The notes beneath the pieces are model-generated. The model made no database searches. It was not told the origin of the DNA and worked only from the letters and a program-made list of their open reading frames with translations. A DNA stretch of 64,000 nt from Typha latifolia (taxonomy: Eukaryota > Streptophyta > Magnoliopsida > Poales > Typhaceae): NCBI GenBank assembly GCA_019914945.1, contig CM034104.1, positions 6,636,501-6,700,500 of the forward strand, read 5' to 3'. Positions 27,701-39,494 of this stretch are shown here, in pieces (the stretch's first letter is position 1; every line of letters begins with the position of its first letter). A program made the position numbers and the translations under genes.

Positions 27701-30700
27701 AAGTAATAAAGCATGAGTTTCAACCTACCTGAATTAACTAATTAGATAAAGTTGGTATATTAATTATGACGGTCTGTTACACTATTAAATGTTATTTACA
27801 CAATCATCATCATATACACCGTTCCACTAATTGCTATCGACTTAAAAGAAAATAAAATAGACCACATTTAATTAACTTTATTGAATATAAAAGCATGTCT
27901 AATATTATTACCAAACTCCAGTTATAGACAAATCCCTATTAATAGCAATTAGTATTGGTCCTCTCATACCACCGCATCATTTATTAATTGATTTATAGCA
28001 ATTACTATAACTAACAAAATCACTCTATATTGATAATTAATTTTAATGCTCAAATTGACAAGGATAAATAAATAAAATGACTAAAGTAAATTAAAGTAAA
28101 TTAGGGAGCAACTAATCTACTTGGGCCAACTCAAAGCCCAAAAAGCCTAACACAAACCTACTAAGATTGGGTCCAAAGCCTAGAATGCCACTTAGGTTGA
28201 GCCATAGCCCAACTCAACTAATATGGGCTGGGCCGCAACCCAACCCACCAGCTACCTGGGTTGGGCTGCACCCAACCAAGCCCACCTCATGCTAGATTTC
28301 ATTGACAGCCCAACCCAGCACACCTCTCTTCTCTCCTCTCCCAAAACAATACACCAAGGGAGTGGTGAGGTGACTGTCAATGGTGATCGCCAGCAGTCAA
28401 GGCCAGCCAAGCTAGGACCCGACTGGGACTAGCGACAAAGGTTGAGGTGGGTCCTCGGCCAGAAGTGAAGCAATGTTGCATTCACCTCAATGAGAAAAAC
28501 CCAAAGGCAAAGAAGAGCATGTCGAGGAAAATGTTGAGGGGACAATGAAAGAAGAATGAATCCATCATAAAGGGGAAGTCGACGGGAACCAAGGATTGGC
28601 CAGCCAGGGCGGTTGGCAGTGATGGGAAAACTATCCCCATAGCTAGCGGCTATGGAGGTTTCCACTTCAACCCACTAGGCCATGAGAGCCCCAAAAGACG
28701 GTTGCACAGGCTCTTAGAGAAGGAGAGGAATACAACTAAACCAAGGGAGAGGGAGCATATCTACCACAACGGTTGAAAAAACATCAAGAAGCCAGTGATG
28801 GGAGGTTACGGGGTGTAGTCTCCATTGAGAGTATATAGTACCAAGAAGGGTACCCAATGAGAGAGGATGATGATGGGAAGCTCCTCGAATTGGTGCAAGG
28901 TCGACAAGAGATCGTCGGCCAGCCAATTGCTTAATGAGATAGAAACAAGGAGAGGAAAGGGAAAGCATACCAAGGAGCTAATTAAACCAAAATTAATTTC
29001 GTAAGCTAGACTTACCGACGAGTTAAACCACGGTGTCGACGGGCTTTGATGGCCCTTCGGCGCAATGGGAAGAAGAAGGGGGAGAATGATGGCTGTGAGG
29101 GGGGGGGGGAGGAGAAAAGAAAAGAGGGAGAAGAACTAGGGAGGGGTTTGTATAGCAGTGCATGTGCCATTTTTTTAATGATGATACAGGATGTTACATA
29201 TTCCTCATATGTTTCGGTGCATAATTAGTTCCACGGTTCAAACCATTTGTTGCAGATTTGTTGGTTACATAAAATCCTAGATTGTATATTATTACTTGTG
29301 TTTTGTGTCCACAAATTTTTCATTACATAATATTGCACCAACATTCTCTCTTATAATGCGAGCATCATTGACGGATCATGCTGGAGCATGTATCAGCGGA
29401 AGTGGCACCAATAACTGATGATCCCTTAAGGAATTTGATCCTGAGTAGTTTATATTATGTCATTTCTATTTTGTGGTGTTTAGGGCAAGAATGGTTGGGC
29501 CGATTGGCACGAGGTGTCGGCCGACATTTGTCGGTCAGGCAATTACTGTGCCAAGGTAGTATCAGCTTGTGGCATGAGGGATGCTACATGACACCCCCCT
29601 CTCACATCTTTGTAGCAATTTGTAGTTGCGAAGAGCTCTTAGAGGTAGTTCATAGCGAAGGGTGGTCAGAGGAGGTGTTTGTAGTAGACATAGGGGTAGG
29701 GGAGATGATGACAAAAGGGATCAAGAAGGTGGTAATTGCGGCAATAGCATTGAGCGTGAGGAGCAAGACATATGCCCAAGCGGATCGTTTCCTAAGTTAG
29801 ATCCGCCCTAAATGGATCCTAACTTAAATTTGCTTAGATTGTTATAATTTATGATCTACTACTATTCCACTACTATTCCTTCCTCTTCTCTGCCACAACT
29901 ACTACAAAGGCAATGGCGAAGGCGAGTGCTTTCGAGGGTGGCAGAGGTTTTCAATGAAGTTACCCTCTCTCTTTCTCTCCCTTTCCCTCTCTCTCTCCCG
30001 ATGTCTCTCTTTGCCCTATTTATTTATTTTGCAATTTTTACATCGGCATGATGCCTCGAACACGTCTGCACGACCCACAAAATGGTGTTAATACTCATGA
30101 CTGTATATTGTGTACCTTTCCTCTACTAGTCTTAGACCAACCTCCTTTCTCTAGAGATTGCTATCATCCAGGTTTCTCTAACTCTACCTCCTTCAATTTC
30201 TTCCCGTTGAAGTCGTCTACTTCTCTTCCTCCTTGGGCCTCCTTTCTTCTTAAGCTCAACCCTTCTTCAAGGTACAATATCTCCCTCTTCTTTCATTCCT
30301 CGTGCTCTCTCTTACATCATACCCTTTGTTTTTTTAGTGGTTCTTAAGAGTAGGTTGAGGAGCACTTCAGCTGTGAGGTATGATCATGATCAGTAACTAA
30401 CACATCAATAGGATTTGATGATTACAAGCTTGTGCTGCGTAGAAGAATAGGGACCAGATCTTCCAGTATTTTCCTCGTTGCCAAAAATGCATGATTCAGG
30501 TGATAGTATGACTAACTTTTACTAAGAGTGATAGTGATGACATTGCTGTGAGTCTGTGATGACATTCCTGCCAAAATGCCTGAGAGCGTGGATCCCCTTT
30601 TTGGCGATAATGAGTGCGATGAGAAGAATAGAAAGGAGAAAAAGAGAACTGAAATATCCATGGATTTTCTTCTTTTCTTCTTTTTCAAAACTAAATTTTG

Positions 30701-33700
30701 TACTAAGAGTGGAGAAGAGCTTCCCTAGAACCTCTTATTTTTTTTCTTGTATTCTTTACTTCCATTTATTAGAAAAGTTTAGCTTTTTCTCTACAAGAAG
30801 CCAAATTTGCAATCTTCCATCTCTGTTGTGTTATAAGCTCTCTAAAAGGCACGGAGATTATTGAGTATGAATCCCTATAGAGGTAATTTCCTCCCTCCCA
30901 AAGTTCCTCTTGAAATATTCACATTTCTGCTCTCTTTTTTTCCTTTTTAGAAAGAAGACTTCTTTATTTGAGTGTATCTGGTAGTGTTTCCCTGGAGTCT
31001 TCTATTCTCATTCTTGTACTCTTCACTCTCCATTTCCTTTATGAAAGTCCATTTTAAATTGTCCATTTTAAATTGTCCATTTCTACTGTGTACCCTTGAA
31101 AAACAGTAAGATTATTAAGTGTGACATGATGTACTTAGTTTTTTACATTTTGCTTCTCAATTACAAATGTCTTACATATAGTAAGACAGTTTGAACCTAT
31201 GATCTAATACAAAGGTATGTCAAGGATGGACACAAGTTGTGTTACCCTGTAAAAGCTGCATAAATCCCGCCTAGATAAAGTGAGAGAAACAAGTTCAATT
31301 TTGTTCTGATTGCAACCCAGTGAATTTCATATTTGTACAAATTCCGTGGTCAGATCCTTTCTCTCTTTGACAATAAGAATAAGATGAAGTACTCAGTGAT
31401 GAATGGAGAGTAATTTTTCAAATTTTATGAACTAACAAAATACAGCATTAAGGCTATCAACAAACTGAACTTGAGACAAGATGTAGTTTACTGAAATAGT
31501 GGCCTCTATTTGCTTTTTATCCTGCCACATCAGATGCCAACATATCAATACTTTTAATAGGGGTTGATGCCCTGAACGAACCTTACACCTCAAATGCGAG
31601 AGAGTGAGCATGACGTGTTATTTCCAGTATGCACCGAACTTTAAGACTGTCAACTCTATTTAATTAGATAAATACATCTTTCTCCTCTTTGGGAGAAGGA
31701 GCGAGAGGAGGATGAAGTCTAATGTATAAGAACTTTGAGGTGATAATATAGAAGAAATGGATGGGAAGGTACATCCTAGGTATTAGTATCACATAAATAA
31801 ATATCGGATAAAATATATCTTTTTTTGTGTCTTTATAGATGTTGTCAAGTTAGAACTTTTTTGGAGTGATTTATCACCATTTTGGAAAACATAAGTTTGA
31901 GTTCGAAGTATGGAAACTGCAGGGTTTAAATCACAAAGTCTCTATGTGTGGGGTTTTATAGAGTTTTCCTCCTTTTGTACTAGTTTTTTGTTGATTATTG
32001 GCTAAGTTTTGTCAATGCATTCTCTTTTGAAACTTGACTCAGTTCAAACTGTTTTGAGACAGCTATAATAACAAGGAAATTGCGTTGAATTGTGGCAATA
32101 TGCTGAGAGAATGTATTAAGTATCCAACACTTGCAAAGTAAGATTTTAGTATCTTTTGATCAGTTCTTCCATTTACTGTCATACAATAATAGTGATTCAG
32201 GACCTTTTCATAATATTTGATTTGCAATGGCTAGGCCAATCAATATTTGTTAGATTTGCAATGGCTAGGCCAATCATTATTTGTTAATTTTTACATATGC
32301 TAGATATTATGACAAGTTGCCTTATATAGTTATATGTGAATATGGTCAATATTTTACCTATTATTGGATTTAATTATCATGACATGATGATGTGTGAAAT
32401 TGAATGGTTAAATTTAGATGAAGATGGTTTTCAAATTTGTCAGTTTTATTAATTTGTCTTTTTTTATTGAAGTTGGATGATACCATTTCTAGTTAAGTAA
32501 CGCATACTTAAACTGCTTCCTCCTGACCTTGCTGATATGATTTTTTCCCCTTGTATGGGACCTTCTTGTAACTTAATATTAAAACTCCTGTTGAATAAGA
32601 TGTTGATTTCCTCTCATAACAGATCTAGTCTAGCTTCAATTTTACTTCAACATGATTCAGAGTCTAGCATGAGTTGTACAATAGTTTCCAAAGCTTATTA
32701 GATTACCGGCGATATTTATCTACACAAATTTATCAAAAGAATTGGATGTTTAAGCATATTTAGTTGACGTAGGTTCATCTGACTTTTGCAATGTTTCTGG
32801 AAGGCAAATTAAGTCAGAACAGATTAGTGCTGAAGGGTAATGTTATAAGAACATGGTGGTGCATGTAAGCACCTAGTATGCAGGGTGAGCTCAGACGTTC
32901 TACTTTTATTGTTGGGTGGAAGAATCGATCTTGGTCTACTCAAATAAATTTATGTTGTAGCATAATACATTAATAAAGCAAAAGTATATATAATTGCACA
33001 CTATAAATAGATCTGGAATCTGGAGAGGCTATGTTATGAAAATTGGATAAAATAAGATGGAATTCAGATGAGTTTAGAAACCATTGGGAATATTGTGGCC
33101 TTTGGATTTAGTTGTTGAAAATACCTGCTTAACACTGGGTCAAAATTTATGATGAACATGGTTTTATCAAAATTCTTAATCTTGACCTTCTCTGCGAACT
33201 ATATCTCATGATTTTTTAAATTTACAATTATTGGTATTCATTGAATTGAAAAGCGGCTATGACGGCCGCCTTGGCAGGGCGGCACACCGGCCGCCCCAGC
33301 AACAGGAATGGTGCCATACCGCCTAGGTGAACTTGGCAGGCCGCCAAGTCGCGTGGCAGACCGCCAAGTCGCATAGCAGGCTGAGGATTGCTAATTGTTT
33401 CATCTTCTCCTCCTCTTTTCTTCTTTTTATCTCTCTCTCTGTGGCATCAAAACCACCTTTTTTTTGTCTTTCTTTCTCTGTGCTTTAATAGTGGGAAAGA
33501 GAGAGTGTTGGAAAAGATAGAGAGGCCACGTGGGAAAGAGAGAGTGGTGGGAAAAAGAGAGGCCATATGGAAAAGAGAGCCCGGCTCATGTTAAACATTG
33601 GAAATCACCAAAGACACCAACTATTAATGCATTTCAAACCACCAACTAATGCATTTAATTTCAGATCATGATAATTTATTATTAAGATGTTAATAGAATA

Positions 33701-36700
33701 TGTATACATATTTGTGAATTATAAATTTATAATCTATTATTTTTATAGTTGTGAATTGCACTATTAAAATTTTATAAATACTATATATATATTATCATAT
33801 ACAATTTTTTTTTTTATATATTAAATTGCTAGACCGCCTTAGCGTCCGCCTTGGCGCCTACCTTCTGCCTAGGTGCGCAATTCGCGACCGTCTTTTAATA
33901 CACTGTTGGTATTCCATACTTGATGACTTGCTTCAATTTGCTAAGTCAATCCGAGAGCAGATTAATATGGACCTAGTAAAAATTCTTTTCTTTTAAATGA
34001 CTTGAATTTTTTTAATATTGATTTGGTGGCTGTATGCTGTCATATGAGTATATGACCATGTCATTTTTGTTACGTCAGTTCGATTATAAGTTAGAAAATT
34101 GGCAGTATGACTTTTCATTCAGTATCTGTTGTTTCTGATTCTGTAATCCTACTTAGCTTGCTGAATTGTAAAATTTGTCTTTAGATCTCCACTTTTCACA
34201 ACCAGAGAAACTTATCTAGCTTTTGTTGTCTGAGGTGTTCCTTACTTTTTTAAGACTTTGATAACTTAAGGGCCTTATCAGAATAATTGCTTGTCTGATA
34301 AACAAGGATTTGCAGTAGTCATAGGAGAAAAAATGGCTAGGGATTTATAGCATATTCTATTCAAATCGAAGTATTTTTTTCATTAAAATCCAGGTAAAGG
34401 ATTGATTAATAGTTCCATCTTAGGTGGTACTGACAATTCCAGCGACTGTTACATTTACAATTTCATTTGTACTGAAAATGTAAGTGGTAGTGAACGTGGA
34501 AGTTCTAGTATAAGAACTAGTAAAAATGGAAGAGTACAATTGGTGGTATTACTATATTCAATTCAGTATTTTAAGAGATATCATCCTCGTCTTACTTTCT
34601 TTTTCGATTGTTCTTGATCAATGAAATGGAGTAAAGTGTCCATATTTTACCAGGAGTACATGCACAAATTGTATTATTGTAGTCGTTTAATGTACGATAG
34701 GCCATGAACTTAACAGAATTACCTCGACAGAGTACTTTTTAGGTTAAACCACACATTTTCTAGATCCGACTTTGTTTGTGAATCCTCAATGACTAATTCA
34801 AAACAATCCATCTCATTCTCATGCAAATTGCAGACTGTAGTTTTGATGTATTTGTTTAAAGTCATATACTCCATGTTTTCCATGCTTTCTTATCCTAAGA
34901 CAAGGAAATTTTGATTTTTCATGCATTTTGATTTGTGGTGCTCTTTCAGATATATATTGGAGTCGACTAGCTTCGAACTGTTCTTCAAGTATGTGGAATT
35001 GCCAACCTTTGATATTGCTTCAGATGCTCTTGCTACTTTCAAGGTTTATTCTATGATGGTGCTTTTGACATTTAATAGTAAAGTTCTGTATGTCATAAAT
35101 TTTATCAAATGCTTCTCAGTCATTATCTGTACTAAACAAGATGTTTGACAGGACTTGCTTACTAAACATGAAATTGCTGTATCTCAATTCTTGAGCTCCA
35201 ATTATGAGCAGGTCAGCTTATAAGTTCACAATGTACAATACTTTTTGGAATTTAGATGCTCAAAGTTCTTCAGAAGAGGCAATTGTGGAGTCTAGATTTT
35301 CATATTAAGTTTTATGCAACTGATCTGACATAAAGTGTTGTTCCAGTTCTTTGAGCTTTATGAAAAGCTTTTGACTTCTACTAATTATGTAACAAGAAGA
35401 CAATCGGTGAAGGTTAGCCAATCTATCTTGCTATGGTATTTCCTTTATTTAATGTCATTGAAACAATGAACTGCTAACAGTTTGTTATATTTCAGTTTCT
35501 GTCAGAGTTTCTTTTGGAGCCTCCTAATTCACAAATAATGAAGCGGTACATTTTAGAAGTACGATACTTACAAATTATGATGGGACTACTAAAGGTATTA
35601 ACATCTTTCCTTTGGCTTTTTCATGACCAAGTTGCTGAAATATGAGTGAAATGAAGTAAATACATGATGAAGGGAAACTTTTTTTTTTAAGTTACAATCT
35701 TTGTTTGTCAAATTCTTACTCTGTTTACTGTTTAATCTTTGACCGAGGTATGACCATATTGGAGAATTTTGTGTAATACTGTCTGTTTAATCAGTTTGAG
35801 TCATTCAGTTGGGATTTTCCATTGTGTGCTCTTCATTATATATTTATAGCAATTGTTCAATTCAATGCCAATCAAAGTAGAAGAATTAGATTTTCTTGAC
35901 TCCTTGTTTGTTACTGTAACCATCTGAAAGATTACAGTGGGTTTAAGTGAATGAAACTATACAAATCTTTCTTCTTATTCTGTGCTTGATTATTTTATAC
36001 CTTTATCTTTTCTATACATTTTACTATTTTAGATTTGGTGGATGATTCTGCTCCTTCTGTGGTCCTCCTGTCATATTAAATCATTAGCTTTGGAAATGCA
36101 AAATTGGAGTTGGACAACCAAATGGTTTTGGCTTGTCACCTAAATATTTTGTTTTAACATATGAAACTTGACAAGTTGGGCTGCTTTCCTTCTTTTTTTC
36201 CTGGGTTGTAGAAAGCTGATATAGCATGCAGAAGCTTCAGAGCAGAACTTCTCTTGAATTTAAACCCTAGTCATGTACTTGGAGGATAGTTGTCCTAGCT
36301 GCTATAAACTGCAGCGATGCCCTAGTTTATCACTTAAATGGTAAATATGTATGTGTATATATATATTTTTTTTTGTAAGAGATGTACTTGTACTTACAAG
36401 AAATACAATGTCATGACACTTTATCCATAACTACAATTTTGGTGTAAAGTAAACTAAAGTTGCATGCTATTAATTTTATTGATTCAGCACACTTCCTGTT
36501 CTCAATAAGCATCACTTGCTTGTCTAGATTTTTGCACAAAAGGACTTCGATGGCATAAACTGGCCTGATCGATTAGCTAAGGAGAACCATTCTTCTGTAT
36601 TCTCTTCTTTACAGTAAACTTTCATCTCCACCTTGTCAACTAAATGCATAAATGCAGTAGGAAATACAGTCTTAATTGAGTAACAAAGAACTGCAAAAAT

Positions 36701-37160
36701 TTCTAGCTTTAGGAGTTTACTGCAATGAACAACCAGAATGATCTCTTGATTTTTAATTTTAAGGGTAGGACAGGGTTAAGTAGTTGTTGGTTCACTATTA
36801 CTTCAAGTATTTATTTTGCAAATCCTCTTTGCCACACCTGCTAACACTATAATAGACGAGTATGACTGGCCGCAACCCTTTTAGGATAATGCTCAATAGA
36901 GCGCAAGACCTATAACATACCTCAAATGCCTGTAATATTTGATTATCTACCTATACTATGACAATTGATTTTCTTCCCTTTTTCAATATACTAAATTCAA
37001 TAACAAAAATATTAAAGAACATCGTGGTGCCATTTATATACTCTTAAATAGAAAACATAACATGGAGATATTATTTGCAACCATAGATCCCACTTTCGGC
37101 CGATCTCGATCCGGGCTTGACTGGTTTTGACACTGTAGCAGGCCTGCTACAGCAGTAGCC

Positions 37161-37198
<38 letters not shown>

Positions 37199-38530
37199 GA
37201 GGGTACAGCAGACTAATAGTTAGAGGGATAGAGAGGAAGAGATATTTTTAGGCTTTATATGTGAGTAATTATTATTTTTTTAGTTTTTTATAATTTTTTC
37301 TAGATTTTTAGAAATTTCTCAATATTTTAAAATAAAATTTAGAATTTTATTTACTTAAAATAGTCTGATCTAATACAACAAGCCGATACGTATCGTTTTT
37401 CGGGATAGTCGATCCTGATATCGGTACTGATTTTCGGAACCTTTGCAACAACACCACCAAAATAAGTTTACATATTAAACTTGTAGTTTGGACATGGGAA
37501 GTGATGAAGTTATAGTATCTACTGATAATTAGTGTATAAAGATGGTTTTGGATTCTGTCCTCTGTAATAAAGATTACAGTTTTTGTCTTGGGTTATGTCT
37601 TCTTTATTTTATTTTTTATAACTATTAGTTAGTTTCAACTTTGGAACTTTGTGTAATTTTTATAAGGAAGTATGTTCTAGTTTGGATCTGTTCCTGTTAG
37701 GTGGTCATATAGTAAATCAGGAAGGCCACTTGCAATTGTCAATTTTGTCATGCAAGTTGATACTCTTTCTTTTTTTGTAAGGTAAAATTAATGTGGTCGT
37801 GCAAATACTCTTTTTTCTTTTTCATTTTAAGGGAAAGTTCATTGGGTCATGCAATTGATCTGTTTTTTCTTTTTCTGTTTCCCCTTTGGAAGGGAAGAAT
37901 AAATTTGGTCATGCGTTCAATCTTTTCCTTTGTAAGGTAAAAGTTAAATATCCATATTCGTGGACTAAGTAGCATAAACAGAATTTTTGTTAGTTGGAAA
38001 TATGTTTCTTTAGTTTCTCATAAGTCATTCACAATTTGATGAACTTTTTTTGCAGCCTTAATGGTTCTCACATGTTGATACGACTAATTATTGCTTATCT
38101 GAGTGCTAGGCATTGCTTATGAGTGGTTAAGTATAAATATTGGAGGATTGTGCCAGTCAATAAATTGGAAGCTGGATTCTTTATCTTTAAACTAAAAAAA
38201 AAAGTTAAATGAACCTCAGCATATTTAATGCCTTTTTTTTGGCCAAGTGATATGGTTTGAAAATTATACATGGTTTTGAAATGCATAGAGATCAAAGGTC
38301 CACTTTTTTCTATTATATATAATTTCGGTTGCCTGATTGTTAGAACAGCACTTTTCAGCTTCTTAATTGTAAAAAACTACAAATTTGAACTGATTCTTTC
38401 AAAAATTACTAATGTTAAAATTAGCTTGGTTTGTGAGGGTGCGATAAAAGTTCATGTTTGATCATCAAATTGGGGGAATCAGGTTGTTGTTTTGTCAGTT
38501 TATACTTTATACCTCTTCGGATATTTTCTT

Positions 38531-38564
<34 letters not shown>

Positions 38565-39460
38565 TTTGCCAATTTTAATAGTACCATATTGATGCAGGAC
38601 TCGAGCAAAAACATCCAGATTTGTGCCTTCCACATTTTTAAGGTAATATTACACGTAAAGAGCACTTTTTTCCTGTAGCCATGTTGGTTTTTGGCGCTGC
38701 TGTTACCGTTGAAGGAAAAGCACTTGGCAATAATTTCTTAATATGGATTTAACCCATAATTGTCATTAACCTTATAAACGAAAAGCGATAGGTCTCCCTT
38801 GAAGCTGAAGTTGTAATTAGTGAAACATATTCATTGTAATGTCAAGGATTATAAGTAAAATCAATAGCTATTTCTCATGAATATATCTTTAGATCTGTTA
38901 AGTTTGTGTTATCTATCCAGATTCAAGAGTTAATTAGCCCTGTTAAATATTGTCATATATAGTACTTGTACTTTTGATTTAGTATTTGCTAACTAGTGAC
39001 TATGACATGACATCAAAAATTCAAAATGAGTACTGAGTTTCCTGATGTTTTTATGCACATGAGTGGGTATGTATGAACTATGAAGAAGACTTGATATGCT
39101 TGCACATGAAGTTTAATAAGTCCACTTTGCCAAGTGCAAAAAGTGGTTGTCACTTGTCAATGAGACAATAATTGTTGTTCTATTCTTGCTTCTGAATATT
39201 TTATATCTCCTTGGAACTAATTGCACTAGATATTCTTCTTTCCAATTTAACAGAGTCCTCTTTTTTCAATTAGTCATGTTGAATTTCTTTTTCTTTTTCT
39301 TTTTTAGCAAAGGGGCAAAGGCCGAAACTTTAATTACCTCCTGTTCTGTCTAACAACAGAACCAGAAGGGAGCACATATCAAACACCTGAGCTGTACCAA
39401 GAACCCATAGTAACAATCACCAAACAAAATACAACACCAGTATCACATAGACCAAGTAAC

Positions 39461-39494
<34 letters not shown>

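Larger units (their letters stand above)
22402..29198 (+). mobile_element. Solo LTR in intron 3, split by two hAT insertions
   Basis: It starts taaaacactcgcc, a decayed form of the tgtaacac ends seen here, and ends ggatgttaca. Both ends are flanked by tattc (22397-22401 and 29199-29203), a perfect 5-bp duplication. Subtracting the hAT copies at about 22822-23385 and 23973-27373 leaves about 2.8 kb, in the range of the other solo LTRs. A 'gagcataaaactcag' block, a catcat zone and a 'gggctgggccgcaaccc' block occur in the order of similar blocks in LTR-2. No pol gene of its own. Confidence 0.72.

Noticed and set aside
29378..29800. 140-aa open frame within intron 3
   Set aside because: No recognisable motif, inside a transposon-rich intron, no neighbouring exon signals that help.
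34446..34455. gttacatttac resembling an LTR end plus the tttac found before 10076
   Set aside because: Exons 2, 3 and 4 of the host gene lie between the two sites, so they cannot bound one LTR; short words match by chance.
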